In this document: positions 50,501 to 58,410 of the stretch, piece after piece | How the letters are laid out: every line of letters begins with the position of its first letter | Position numbering within the stretch: position 1 is the stretch's first letter | Source of the DNA: Catellatospora vulcania | GTDB taxonomy: Bacteria > Actinomycetota > Actinomycetes > Mycobacteriales > Micromonosporaceae | NCBI RefSeq assembly: GCF_009720385.1 | Contig: NZ_WARX01000007.1 | Coordinates: forward strand, 124,001 to 188,000 | Direction of reading: 5' to 3' | Length of the DNA stretch: 64,000 nt | The notes under the pieces: model-generated | Told to the model about the DNA's origin: nothing | Databases searched by the model: none | Seen by the model: the letters and a program-made list of their open reading frames with translations, nothing else | Made by a program: the position numbers and the translations under genes

Positions 50501-51712
50501 GGTGAACTGGCCGGCATCGACACCGGCCTGCCCACACTGCCGCTGATTCCCTTCACCGGCGGTGGAAACAAAAAGAAGCCGTCCAAGCACTCAGACGGCT
50601 CCGGCGCACCGTCCAAGCCAAAGCAGCAGGATCCGGCCAAGCCGGCAGCCAACGCCCCAGCCAACACTGCCCCGCACCAGCCGGTCCAACCGAACCCGGC
50701 GAACACAGGAAACGGCGGCGGCACTCAGCCTGACCATGACAATGGTTCTGGCGACGGCCCGAGCTGCCCACGCCTCCACAGTTTCGACCCGAAGACGCCG
50801 GTGCTCATGGCCGACGGCTCGGTGCAGCCGATCGAAGATGTCGAAATCGGCGACGAGGTGCTCGCGACCGATCCCGAAACTGGAGAAGACACCAGCCAGG
50901 AGATCACGCATCTCCATCTCAACTACGACGTTGACCTGACCGACCTCACCGTCAGCACCGTGGCTCCAGAGGGCTCGGCACCACATTCTGACGGTGAAGA
51001 TCTCGGTGCGGGGACAATCCGCGGACCCACGACCACCACGCTGTACACCACCCAGCACCACCCCTTCTGGGACGCAACCCTTGGCGAATGGGTCGACGCA
51101 GCCGACCTAGAACCCGGCCACGAGCTGACTGGCCCGCTGGGCGAGAAGCAATACGTCACCGCCGTACGCAATTACGTGGGTGGCAAGGACATGCGCGACC
51201 TAACGGTCGCAAACGTCCACACGTACTATGTGATCGCCGGCAATGATCCTGTTCTGGTCCACAACAATGATCCAGGGCTTATCAACCTCGGAGTTACCGG
51301 TGAATCCTGTCCCATCGGAGGACGTCAGGGATGGGTGCCGGACGCTGCGGAAGGATTCCCGAGTTACGATAAGACCGGTGGTTGGGTAGAAGGAATGGGG
51401 CCGGCCAAAGACTTCGCTGGGCCGGGTGAGACCCTAAACTGGGAGCATGTTGTTGAGCAACGGCAAGGCTTGCCTGCAAACTCCAACTTCCCTCAGGAAT
51501 GGATCAACCATCCAGACAACATGATGCTGCTGGATAGCGCTACTAACTTCGCGAAGAATGGATACTACTCCAAGAAATTTAATTGGACTGGTGGGCAAAA
51601 GGTTAGAGACTTCCTCACCGGTATGCCATTCAACCAGCAATGGGACTTCGGAATGTACGTAATCAATACAATCAGAACGCATGGTAAACAAGGCTTGGTT
51701 GGGGACGTGTAA
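47567..51712 (+). CDS. RHS/YD-repeat polymorphic toxin, 5'-truncated, with Hint and HNH-like toxin
   Basis: The frame is open from just after a stop at 47564 and is RHS-like almost at once (GYNTFGEQSEVKDPNGNRT), but there is no signal, N-terminal delivery domain or ribosome-binding site; GTG 47660 is merely the first GTG. About 770 residues of YD repeats end in the RHS core signature ARWYNTETGQFDSRD...NPLVHTDPSG. A hydrophobic helical segment follows, then a Pro-rich linker, a Hint autoprotease-like domain (from Cys at 50764 to VHNN at 51258) and the toxin (WEHVVEQRQGLP...NHPDNMMLLDSATNFAKNGYYS), an HNH/EndoVII-like pattern. Probably broken by rearrangement, or a stored 3' cassette. Confidence 0.8.
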   Translation, partial: DLVRTGTASLQQAAARAISFVGYNTFGEQSEVKDPNGNRTTIEFDAEGRETAVRMPAYTPPGTSTPLNPVARTEYDDAGRITKSIDPSGIETWLYYDQQDRISKLRTPAPDGGYAYTRYTYDKNSNVLSTTDPLGAVSSATYDFMDRRKTATDAGTHTTNYEYSAGGWLSKVTSPSGIVSRTQHNAAGQTEFAWDAAGKQSTVEYDKAGRPLRTINPDLSYTRVEYDMLSQVVEKRLHAAGGAEQVHTSSRYDRAGRLTSAIDGLGHTTEFGYDDTGLLVRQSEPISAADAIVSTFGYDPAGNRTRFTNGRGYSYVTTYNTLGLEESTIEPTTTAFPNPADRTYTKIYDGGGRLAQLVEPGGVTVGFAYNAAGQLSEQTGTGAEAATKTRTITYDAAGRVKAFSGAGAADNTVEYDPRGLVASISGAASGDTAFTYTADGQLKTRTDAAGNTVYEYDGAGRLHEVTNGTLKQTYDYDDMSRVKRIDYGTGGDYRVLDYYPTQRLKSDKLFTLGGATVASLEYEWDANGNPLKKTTTGVSGAATNVYTYDWANRLTSWTATPQGGSTQPSVQYEYDKAGNRTLAGAKVFAYDARNRLTSAAGDQYTYTARGTLRTVYDGTSSTTSADAFGQIRSQAGPGGTQTYDYDALGRAIQPGKKFTGLDNDLAEDSTAKYVRDPANRVIGQKDNTGAGSYAWTDLHDDVIAQFGASDTTVTRSVTYDPFGAVIAGGNLVGSLGYQSEWTDTSTGRVNMAARWYNTETGQFDSRDTASNSPSPSSANANRYAYGNANPLVHTDPSGHVATAVDPGYTKTEEEVEDLCATDASAASICGDKASAPPPPSGGGPSNNPDDGPPTTKAEIERLKAEIEAAQKMANKSFLDVLIECGVGILLDFLGITDIINCFTKGDLWACADMVMGILPVSKLFTMGKKIFKAVDAAFSAYKAWKNAIKVAEQIIEQGKRALEALEKLNDIADTVNTLGELAGIDTGLPTLPLIPFTGGGNKKKPSKHSDGSGAPSKPKQQDPAKPAANAPANTAPHQPVQPNPANTGNGGGTQPDHDNGSGDGPSCPRLHSFDPKTPVLMADGSVQPIEDVEIGDEVLATDPETGEDTSQEITHLHLNYDVDLTDLTVSTVAPEGSAPHSDGEDLGAGTIRGPTTTTLYTTQHHPFWDATLGEWVDAADLEPGHELTGPLGEKQYVTAVRNYVGGKDMRDLTVANVHTYYVIAGNDPVLVHNNDPGLINLGVTGESCPIGGRQGWVPDAAEGFPSYDKTGGWVEGMGPAKDFAGPGETLNWEHVVEQRQGLPANSNFPQEWINHPDNMMLLDSATNFAKNGYYSKKFNWTGGQKVRDFLTGMPFNQQWDFGMYVINTIRTHGKQGLVGDV
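51217..51240 (+). repeat. cassette junction repeat, copy in the main RHS gene
   Basis: This 24-nt segment beginning CCACACGTACTATGTG encodes the end of the Hint domain (HTYYVIAG). It recurs at 54822-54845 (24/24), 56266-56289 (22/24) and 60216-60237 (22/22), each time as the exact start of homology to the RHS gene. Confidence 0.9.
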
Positions 51713-51714
51713 GC

Positions 51715-52089
51715 ATGAAATCGCTAGATGATCTGTATAACGAGGCGGTCGACTACGGCGTCGAGGGTGCCGTGCCTGCTGGTACGCCCGTCGGTGTGGC
51801 AAAACTCTCGCATGTCATGCGGGTATTCAATGCCATAATGAGCGGCGGACTGGGTTTTGCGGTAGAAGTTATCGAGCCCGACGAGTTCGATCGTGCCGTG
51901 GAAGGTTTCCGATACCTTAATCTAGGCGAGATTGCGAACCTTCTCGCGGAACTGGTCGAAAGTTATGGCGGTTCCAACTATGACTTGCAGAAAGAAGATG
52001 CCCTAGATCAAATGCTAAACGATGGTGACCCGGTCGATGACGCTTTTCGGAGGAAGGCTGTCGAGGTTCCATCTGAATTCGGATTGTGA
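51715..52089 (+). CDS. probable immunity protein to the HNH-like toxin
   Basis: 124 residues, acidic, helical (LSHVMRVFNAIMSGGLGFAVEVIEPDEFDRAVEGF). The layout resembles DMP19/DUF4375-type immunity proteins, with moderate certainty. It begins 2 nt after the RHS stop. Base composition is clearly lower in GC than the flanking genes, as for the toxin. Confidence 0.65.
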   Translation: MKSLDDLYNEAVDYGVEGAVPAGTPVGVAKLSHVMRVFNAIMSGGLGFAVEVIEPDEFDRAVEGFRYLNLGEIANLLAELVESYGGSNYDLQKEDALDQMLNDGDPVDDAFRRKAVEVPSEFGL

Positions 52090-52293
52090 TAGTTGAAGGT
52101 TCTAGATGATCCGGCGATTCGTGTGGGTCGGCTATCAATCCGGCTGAACCCATCGGCCGGCTCGGCACCTGTGACGGTCTAAATGATCAGGATCATGGTG
52201 CGGTAATTAAAAGCGACGCATTGGGCTCAGTACGAAATGCCGCCTCCAGCCGAAGCGGTATCTCAAAATGCGCCCTACGATTGATGTCCTGCA

Positions 52294-52672
52294 CTCCGAA
52301 AAGTAGTGTTGCCATTACGGTGTGCATTGGCGGTCGTGGCTGTGCGGTGGGGTTGCCGTCAGCGTTGCCGTCAAACGTAGACATAACATGTCGATAGATC
52401 GATATAAAAGTCCAATGTGGACACAGCCCCCATTGTTTGTGATCGTTACGGCTTGCTGACTGCGGGACGGGCTGACGTATCCGGTGGCGTGCCGCGTCAG
52501 CGGTGCGGCGTCGATCGCCGGTTGCCGCTGCTCGGCTCGACCGCCCTGGCGATCGTCACGGCCTCGGGTTCAGCGGATCGCTTCGGGCATCTCTGTCGCC
52601 TTATTGCGTGGGCGCGTGCGCGCGGGCCGGAACGGCGTAGCGCGTGCGCGTGCGTCCGGCGTAGCCGGGCGC
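52294..52672. repeat. spacer repeat element R1
   Basis: Related to R2 (57212-57585) and R3 (62208-62543). Order: GCCATTAC motif, tandem decamer GTTGCCGTCA twice (52352-52373), an AT-rich patch (CGATAGATCGATATAAAAG), a GC-rich block and a hairpin GCGTCCGGC-GTA-GCCGGGCGC (52652-52672) followed by CTCTTGAT. The minus strand reads LTATLTAT and then a stop, as in the other copies. Confidence 0.75.
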
Positions 52673-52734
52673 TCTTGATGCTTTTTGTATAGCAACTTTG
52701 AGCCCACTCGGGACTTCGGCTTGGTCGGTGGCGG

Positions 52735-54102
52735 TCAGGTCAGGTTGGAGGCGCGGTTGTCGAGGCGTTGGGCTGTGGTGAGTCCGCGTCGTCGGTAGGC
52801 GGCGAGGTGGGCGCGCATCGAGGTGATGGCGTCGCGGGTGCGGGCGGAGCGGATGCCGGTCATGCCGTCCAGGGCGGTGTTCCAGGTGTGGCAGGCGGCT
52901 TCGACGTTGCCTCGGGCGCATTGGATCTCGGCGAGGTCGGCCAGGGTGAGGGCGTGGATACGCGGGTGGGTGGCCGGGTTCCAGCAGCGGGCCGAGCGTC
53001 GTAGCTGGTCTTCGGCTGCGGTGAGGTCGCCCATGGCTTGGAGGGCTTTGCCGGCCTGGTTGGCCAGCCGGGCTTCGGCGGGTCCGCCCAGCGACGCCCA
53101 CTCGGGTGCGGCGTCGCCGCGGCTGCGGTCGAGTAGCCGTTCTGCGGTGGAAAGCGCTGAGCGTGCCTGCTGGTTGTCGCCGTTGGTGGCGTGGGCGCGG
53201 GCGGCGGTGAGCCAGAACAGGCTTTCGGTGTCGGGGTCGGTGCGGCCTTTGACCCGGTCGAGTGCGGCGTCGGCCAGGTCGACGCAGTGTTCGCGGCGTC
53301 CGAGGTCCATGGCCTGGTGGGCGAGGATGCGTAGCCCGTATGCGGCGTGCGCGTGGGGGTCGGCCTCGGCGGCGAGTTGGTAGGAGTGCAGGTAGTAGCG
53401 CTGTGCCAGCCCTGGCAGGCCCAGGTCGTGGGCCTTCCACCCGGCGAGGTAGGCCAGTTGGGCGGCGGCGGCGAACATCGAGCGGCGCAGTGCGTCGGTG
53501 GCGAAGGTGGCGCGCAGGTAGGCGGTGACGTCGGTGGTGAGGTATTCGACGACGGCGGTGCGGGCGTGGCCGCCGCCGAGGCGTTCGTCTGCGGCGTTGA
53601 ACGCGGCGGTCATCTGCCGGACGGCGTCGATCTCGCCCTGGCCGACGGTGACTGTCGGTCGGGTGCGGGCGGTGTGGGCGCGGGCGGCGATCTCGGGCTG
53701 TTGCAGCGGCAGCAGTAGCGCGGCGACCGAGTACGCGGCGCCGGAGATCAGGGTGCGGCGGTCCACGTCGGCTCTGCCCAGGTGCGCGACGGCGGCCACG
53801 GCGTCCGGCGGCAGGCTCGCCGGGTCGTAGACGGGTTCATCGCCTGAGCCTAGCCCGAGATCGGCTGGCGTGAGTGGACGCGCCAGCCGTCGTGACAGGG
53901 CTTCGGCGAGGTAGCCGACGGTGCGCGGCTGGGGGCGGGTGCCGGCGATCCAGTGCGCCACCGAAGACTTGTTGGCCCGCAGCCGGTTGTCGCCGTTCTC
54001 GGCGGCGATGTGGCACACCGACCGGGCGAGGGCTTCGTAGGAGATGCTGGCCTCGGCGATGAGCTGGTGGAGCCGGTCGTTGGGTGCGGTGCTGGCGCGC
54101 AC
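52735..54102 (-). CDS. XRE-type regulator with TPR-like domain
   Basis: 455 residues. The N-terminal part (RLHQLIAEASISYEALARSVCHIAAENG...KSSVAHWIAGTRPQP) is an atypical HTH, and the remainder (about 140-450) is TPR-like helices. This class is widespread in actinomycetes and regulates nearby small genes. GTG 54102 is chosen because AAAGGGCGG is about 6 nt upstream; GTG 54162 would extend it by 20 residues. High GC, unlike the toxin cassettes on either side. Confidence 0.78.
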   Translation of the reverse strand: MRASTAPNDRLHQLIAEASISYEALARSVCHIAAENGDNRLRANKSSVAHWIAGTRPQPRTVGYLAEALSRRLARPLTPADLGLGSGDEPVYDPASLPPDAVAAVAHLGRADVDRRTLISGAAYSVAALLLPLQQPEIAARAHTARTRPTVTVGQGEIDAVRQMTAAFNAADERLGGGHARTAVVEYLTTDVTAYLRATFATDALRRSMFAAAAQLAYLAGWKAHDLGLPGLAQRYYLHSYQLAAEADPHAHAAYGLRILAHQAMDLGRREHCVDLADAALDRVKGRTDPDTESLFWLTAARAHATNGDNQQARSALSTAERLLDRSRGDAAPEWASLGGPAEARLANQAGKALQAMGDLTAAEDQLRRSARCWNPATHPRIHALTLADLAEIQCARGNVEAACHTWNTALDGMTGIRSARTRDAITSMRAHLAAYRRRGLTTAQRLDNRASNLT

Positions 54103-54309
54103 GTGTCCGCCCTTTCGTGAGCGTGGTTCATCAACGTGGTTAAACCTGTGAAACGCTCGCACCGGCCCGTGAGCCTACAGTCCGGGCGTGGTCGCCGGTT
54201 GACTGTCGGTAGGGGTGATTCGCACCCGCCCCGATCGGCGCGGCGGCCGGACGCATCCCATGGCACCGACCGCCGCGCCTCGTCACCACGCCAGGGGAGG
54301 GGCACGGTC

Positions 54310-54591
54310 ATGGGCAGAGCGCTGACAGCCGCGCAGTTCGAGGCGTACGCGCGACGGCAGATCACCGTCGCCCTGGACATCCTCGACGGCCACCACGCCG
54401 ACCTGTTCGGACTGTGCGCGTGCGGCAGGCCGCAGCCGTGCTCGGTCGCGGCCACCTGCCAGGCCACGATCGACCACTACCGGGCCAAGCTCGCACTGGT
54501 CGAAGCGACCCAGCCGCTACGGCTCGTCGTGTCGAAGCCATCGTCGGCCCCACACCGCCCAGGCATCGCACTACCGGCGATCGGAACCTGA
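54310..54591 (+). CDS. small cysteine-motif protein
   Basis: 93 residues: LTAAQFEAYARRQITVALDILDGHH, then CACGRPQPCSVAATC (possible zinc ligands, about 38-52) and a helical DHYRAKLALVEA. Divergent from the XRE-TPR gene, a common arrangement. The ATG has AGGGGAGGGG about 9 nt upstream. Function unknown. A decayed relative is seen at 55909-56066. Confidence 0.65.
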   Translation: MGRALTAAQFEAYARRQITVALDILDGHHADLFGLCACGRPQPCSVAATCQATIDHYRAKLALVEATQPLRLVVSKPSSAPHRPGIALPAIGT

Positions 54592-54713
54592 GACCGACCG
54601 ACGTCCAAGCCGCGCCCGCGTACCGCCGCCCATCGACGCTCGCGAGATCAGTAAGCGGCCGGTATTGACGTCTGGCGATGCTGTTTCCGGGATCACCGGC
54701 GACGTGCGCTCAC

Positions 54714-54735
54714 GTTGCCGTCACGGTAGCCGTCA
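54714..54735. repeat. tandem decamer repeat, left of cassette 2
   Basis: GTTGCCGTCACGGTAGCCGTCA is one of seven copies: 52352, 54714, 55794, 56141, 57273, 60094 and 62239. It lies 108 nt upstream of the cassette-2 junction. One change in the second unit. Confidence 0.75.
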
Positions 54736-54821
54736 GGGAAGGTGTCCGGTTCCATCCGCCGCAAGAAGCCGCAGGTAGCAGCCAAAATGCATCGATCACT
54801 GCCTGCGTGAGGTCAACTTTC

Positions 54822-54845
54822 CCACACGTACTATGTGATCGCCGG
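54822..54845 (+). repeat. cassette junction repeat, copy 2
   Basis: Identical over 24 nt to the end of the RHS Hint domain at 51217-51240; homology then continues in protein (PVLVHN). Confidence 0.9.
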
Positions 54846-55317
54846 TGACTCGCCGGTCCTCGTGCACAACTGCGATCCGGAAATTCAGGACCTTGGTTCG
54901 ATTACCGGAGCGGGCCAGACTAATCTTTGGGATTTGAAGGTTAGGGACAGAGGTCTTGCTTTCGAGGAACACCTAGGAATGTCGAACCTGCCCGACGGTT
55001 TCAAGACGTTCGACCACCTGGAAGCAGATTCAGGTATTGGCATTAGTCTTAAGACTGTCGACACCCGCAGAGCCTCAACTCAGACTGGCACTGGGTTGTA
55101 CAACCGGCTCAAGGGCTTCATCGACGATACGGCAAACTATAATGGCGATCATCGCCATCCCGGGGTTGCTCCGGCCAACTGGATGGAGCATCGTGTTCTT
55201 TATGTGGTACTACATTCCGATCCGTTGACAAAGGGTCAGCTATCGCAACTCGCGAGGCTCCAAAACGACGGTGCGCTCAAGGGAATCACAGTTCTCTTCG
55301 GGGCCTCATCTGGCTGA
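54835..55317 (+). CDS. orphan toxin cassette 2: CdiA-like PD-(D/E)XK nuclease
   Basis: About 160 residues from a formal GTG that is really the end of a Hint domain (VIAGDSPVLVHNC). The toxin part has RGLAFEEHLG, LPDGFKTFDHLEADSGIGISLKT (acidic and Lys catalytic pattern, about 60-82), YNRLKGFIDD and a C-terminal ALKGITVLFG, which matches the CdiA-C/contact-inhibition endonuclease type as I know it. No ribosome-binding site, so it is silent unless recombined into the RHS gene. Lower GC than neighbours. Confidence 0.72.
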   Translation: MIAGDSPVLVHNCDPEIQDLGSITGAGQTNLWDLKVRDRGLAFEEHLGMSNLPDGFKTFDHLEADSGIGISLKTVDTRRASTQTGTGLYNRLKGFIDDTANYNGDHRHPGVAPANWMEHRVLYVVLHSDPLTKGQLSQLARLQNDGALKGITVLFGASSG

Positions 55318-55334
55318 ATAAGGAGGATCTTGCA

Positions 55335-55637
55335 GTGGGATACGCATTTCACATCACGCGTGCCGAAAACTGGTTTGACAGCGAAAGCGCTCCGATATCT
55401 CGCGAAGAGTGGGAGCGACTTGCAGATGAGTTCGCTGCACTACGTGCGGATGAATTTGTCGACTGGACCGATATTGGCCCGCAAAAGCTCTACGTTATTG
55501 AAGGCGAAACGGCTTCGTTCTCGTGGCGCAAGGGAAAGGTTGATATTGAGGGGTCGTATACGGATGTCGTAGAGGAGATTGCCAACGAACTCGCGAGCCT
55601 GCTTGGGGGAAAAGTGCAAGGGGACGACGAGGATTGA
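55335..55637 (+). CDS. immunity protein for cassette 2
   Basis: 100 residues, acidic: GYAFHITRAENWFDSESAPISREEWERLA at the N terminus, then LYVIEGETASFSWRKGKVDIEG. This opening recurs in immunity proteins paired with CdiA-type nucleases. Its own AAGGAGGA 8 nt before the GTG shows that it can be translated even when the toxin is not. Confidence 0.68.
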   Translation: MGYAFHITRAENWFDSESAPISREEWERLADEFAALRADEFVDWTDIGPQKLYVIEGETASFSWRKGKVDIEGSYTDVVEEIANELASLLGGKVQGDDED

Positions 55638-55793
55638 TGGATTGGTGGATGTAGTGCTTAAGGATGCACTTCCGGTGCGGCCCTGCAGGCTGAAATAGGG
55701 GCTTTGTAAGACCGCGAGGTTGAGGGGCCGCACCATTACCGCAAGTTCAGGTGCCATTACTTTGGGCGCCGAGGGGTGTGGTTGTGTGCCCGC

Positions 55794-55815
55794 GTTGCTG
55801 TCACGGTTGCTGTCA
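55794..55815. repeat. tandem decamer repeat, right of cassette 2
   Basis: GTTGCTGTCACGGTTGCTGTCA. The T changes relative to GTTGCCGTCA are synonymous in the minus-strand frame LTATVTAT, which here ends RAHNHTPRRPK-stop. Confidence 0.75.
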
Positions 55816-55908
55816 GACGCTTTGTATATATGTAAATGGGTCGATAGAACAACCTGGACGGGTTGTCGGGAGTGGCTGGGACAACTGCGCCGGAGGGCGG
55901 GAGTAATC

Positions 55909-56066
55909 GCGGTGGCTCGCTCCGGGCTGCCCGGTGGCACGGCGCGTAGCGTATCGCCCACTACCAGGCCACGCTCGCCATCACCGACACCACCATGCCC
56001 ATGCCGACCATCACGCCCCGCGAGACGAGCCCCGGTGCTGCCGACGACCGGCAGCCATCCGCATAG
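55909..56066 (+). pseudogene. decayed copy of the small cysteine-motif gene
   Basis: Reading GCPVARRVAYR and, after a frameshift near 55961, RIAHYQATLAITDTT to a stop at 56064. This aligns with CSVAATCQATIDHYRAKLALVEAT of the gene at 54310. The N-terminal half is missing. Confidence 0.4.
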
Positions 56067-56140
56067 CCGAACCGGGCTGACCCACGCTCTATCGACGCTC
56101 GTGGTTGCTGTGGCGGCCGACACGTGTGGTGTTCCCCTGC

Positions 56141-56162
56141 GTTGCGGTCAGCGTTGCTGTCA
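56141..56162. repeat. tandem decamer repeat, left of cassette 3
   Basis: GTTGCGGTCAGCGTTGCTGTCA, 104 nt upstream of the cassette-3 junction. Otherwise the 55.6-56.27 kb stretch holds only the pseudogene remnant and no intact gene. Confidence 0.7.
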
Positions 56163-56265
56163 ACATCGCACAGGGTCTATGTGCCTGATTGCCCGAGGTC
56201 GAGCTAAGCCCATGTAGTCGGCACACTCCGAGCCGAGAGCCATTGTGCTGATCATGGTGCTGAGG

Positions 56266-56289
56266 CCACACGTACTATGTGATGGCTGG
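56266..56289 (+). repeat. cassette junction repeat, copy 3
   Basis: Matches 22 of 24 nt of the Hint-end segment; the two changes give VMAG in place of VIAG. Confidence 0.88.
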
Positions 56290-56689
56290 CGAAACGCCAG
56301 TCCTGGTTCATAACTGCAACGTTGATTATTTTGATCCAAATAATGACCTGTTAAACGCGGTGCACAACCAGCGAATAGCCGATAATAACAGGGGCAATCT
56401 TTATGCCGCGATCACTTATCGCGATGGCAACAAGATTCGCACGGCAGTGGCGCATTCGGATAGTGTCGGCCATGCGGAAGAGCATTTGCTCAACCAGTAC
56501 GGCAAGGAGAATATCATTGAGATGTACTCCGAGTTCCAGCCTTGTAGTGGTAGGAAGAACTGCTGGGCAGCAACGGATGGAATCAAGCGTTCATGGACAT
56601 GGGATTGGACTGTCTCTGCTGCGGGTGGCTCCGCGCAAAAGGAGCGGAAGGACGCCATGACGATATTGTTTGAACTCGCACGTATGTAA
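56279..56689 (+). CDS. orphan toxin cassette 3: cytidine-deaminase-fold toxin
   Basis: 136 residues from a Hint-end start (AGETPVLVHNC). The toxin shows the deaminase zinc site: HAE in SVGHAEEHLL (about 63-65) and PCxxxxxC in FQPCSGRKNCWAA (about 86-93). Deaminase toxins of this polymorphic class act on nucleic acids. No ribosome-binding site. AT-rich for this genome. Confidence 0.78.
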   Translation: MMAGETPVLVHNCNVDYFDPNNDLLNAVHNQRIADNNRGNLYAAITYRDGNKIRTAVAHSDSVGHAEEHLLNQYGKENIIEMYSEFQPCSGRKNCWAATDGIKRSWTWDWTVSAAGGSAQKERKDAMTILFELARM

Positions 56690-56719
56690 GTCGTCGCCAA
56701 TCCGATTAAAGGAATCATT

Positions 56720-57190
56720 GTGAAATACGAAGAGTTGGCATTGAGGCGACTTGACGATCGTTGGGCTGCGGACATGCTGTCGCGCGAGGGGTTGCCCGAC
56801 GATCATCTTCTCTTCCGTGCGCGTCCTGCGGATGCAGACAGTTGGGTGCAGTCGGCTGACGGGCGATCATGGCTGCGGCTCGGCGACATTGGCCCGGCTA
56901 GGGGACTCTTCATCTGCGACGTTGGCGGAGAGATTGCTGATGTGCTTTCGCCCGATGGCTATGTTTGGCATATAAACCAGTCCCTACATCATTTCGTCGC
57001 GTCGGTTGCTGCGTTCGATGCCTCGTACCCATTCTGCGAGACAAGTAACGACCTGGACGAAGCATCGAGCGCTGCTAACGGATTCGAGCAGGATTTGATG
57101 CGCATAGACCCAACCGTTTTTAGTGAGGAGGGTGGATTCTGGAAATCTGTAGTATTCGATATCGAGTCCGGAGACTTTAGTGCCGAATAG
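56720..57190 (+). CDS. SUKH-like immunity protein for cassette 3
   Basis: 156 residues. LFRARPADADSWVQSADGRSWLRLGDIG, LFICDVGGEIADVLSPDGYVWHINQSLHHFVASVAAFD and a C-terminal EEGGFWKSVVFDIESGDF fit the SUKH-4 type: a small beta core with a late helix. Immunity proteins of this superfamily bind and block toxins. The GTG start has AAAGGAA upstream. Confidence 0.68.
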   Translation: MKYEELALRRLDDRWAADMLSREGLPDDHLLFRARPADADSWVQSADGRSWLRLGDIGPARGLFICDVGGEIADVLSPDGYVWHINQSLHHFVASVAAFDASYPFCETSNDLDEASSAANGFEQDLMRIDPTVFSEEGGFWKSVVFDIESGDFSAE

Positions 57191-57211
57191 CCGCACGCCG
57201 GGTTGTGACCG

Positions 57212-57585
57212 CTACTCCGAAGAGTAGTGGTGCCATTACCTCGTGCGCTGGGGTACGTGTTCGTTCGCCTGGGTTGCCGTCACGGTTGCCGTCAAGCACA
57301 CATATAACATGTCAATGCATCGATCAAGGGGTCCAATGTGGACGTGGTTGTCATCGTGCGTGATCGCTACCGTTCGCTGGCTGCGGGACGGGCTGCGGTA
57401 TCCGGTGGCGCGCCGCGTCAGCGGTGCGGGCGTCGATCGCCGGTTGCCGCTGCTCGGCTTGACCACCTCGGCGATCGTCGCGGTCTTGCGTATGGGCTTC
57501 GACTCGTCTGATGCCTTGTTGCGTGGGCGCGTGCGCGCGGGCCGAAGGCATAGCGCGTGCGCGTGCGTCCGGCGTAGCCGGGCGC
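57212..57585. repeat. spacer repeat element R2
   Basis: Starts with the hairpin CTACTC-CGAA-GAGTAG (57212-57227), which may terminate the immunity transcript. Then come GTGCCATTAC, the decamer pair (57273-57294), an AT-rich patch and a GC-rich block, and the hairpin at 57565-57585. Same order as R1 and R3. The minus frame ends LTATVTATQANEHVPQRTR-stop. Confidence 0.75.
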
Positions 57586-57621
57586 TCTTGATATCCGTAA
57601 AGCGTTTTTGGACCAGGCTGG

Positions 57622-57768
57622 TCAGAGGCGATGGTTGTCGGGCCAGTGGATGTCGCCGTGGAAGGTAGGCCCGATGGGTGACCGGTCGACAGGTGTCGTG
57701 GCTGCGCGGGTGAGTTCGGCGAGTCGATCAGCGATGCGCTCGCCGGCGAGTCCGACGGCCCGGATCAT
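57622..57768 (-). CDS. very small conserved-looking protein
   Basis: 48 residues: MIRAVGLAGERIADRLAEL, then TRAATTPVDRSPIGPTFHGDIHWPDN. AGGG lies 5 nt before the ATG. The order behind the two small cysteine proteins on the same strand suggests one operon. Function unknown. Confidence 0.35.
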   Translation of the reverse strand: MIRAVGLAGERIADRLAELTRAATTPVDRSPIGPTFHGDIHWPDNHRL

Positions 57769-57846
57769 GCCGACCCTGACGCCGGTGATCCCGTGCCTGC
57801 GTGACGCGGTGAACCGACGCCCCGGCTGGACGACTCCGCCGGGGCG

Positions 57847-58041
57847 TCAACCGTTTCGCGGGCTGGTCGGCACGCCTGCCGGTGTCGCGGTCGTCGATAT
57901 GATCTGCCCCCAGCGGTCGCGGCATACGTAGGACAGGCTCGCGTGAATGGGGGTGCCGTCGTTGTCGCGCAGCACCGGGACCCCGCAGTGTAGACACGGC
58001 GACACCCGAGGCCAGGTCGGACGGTCGAGAGGGGTGTTCAC
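57847..58041 (-). CDS. small cysteine protein
   Basis: 64 residues. CLHCGVPVLRDNDGTPIHASLSYVC has a CxxC plus a later Cys and His, a probable zinc site. The GTG start has GGAGGG upstream and overlaps the stop of the previous gene (GTGA). A recurrent actinomycete type found beside XRE regulators. Confidence 0.55.
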   Translation of the reverse strand: MNTPLDRPTWPRVSPCLHCGVPVLRDNDGTPIHASLSYVCRDRWGQIISTTATPAGVPTSPRNG

Positions 58042-58220
58042 CGGCGGCCCTCCTCGCCGCCGCTGACGGCTGCGCGTTCCTCGGCGGCGATGCGTGCGAA
58101 CCGCTCCGGTGAGCACCAGGGACACAGGTGCGTGCCCTTGCGTGGTCGCCGCCGGTAGAGGTCGAGCAGCCACGGCTGCCGCGCGATCAGGTCGTCCACG
58201 GCCAGGTCAAGGTTCTGCAT
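58038..58220 (-). CDS. small CxxC protein
   Basis: 60 residues: MQNLDLAVDDLIARQPWLLDL, then HLCPWCSPERFARIAAEERA. GAGGAGG precedes the ATG by about 6 nt. Overlaps the next small gene by 4 nt. Function unknown. Confidence 0.55.
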   Translation of the reverse strand: MQNLDLAVDDLIARQPWLLDLYRRRPRKGTHLCPWCSPERFARIAAEERAAVSGGEEGRR

Positions 58221-58410
58221 CCGCATCCTCCTCGTCGCGTGGATGCCGGCCGGGTACGTCGGTGCCACCCCTTGTCACACCGACGATCCGGCCGGCCCGG
58301 CGCAGCGTCCGTGCCACGCCGATCCCGCACCTCCGCGGCCTGTCTCGGCGAGCGCGGCGACACGGGTGTCGATGTCGGACGCTACCCGTCTCCCGAGTGC
58401 GGACTAGTAC

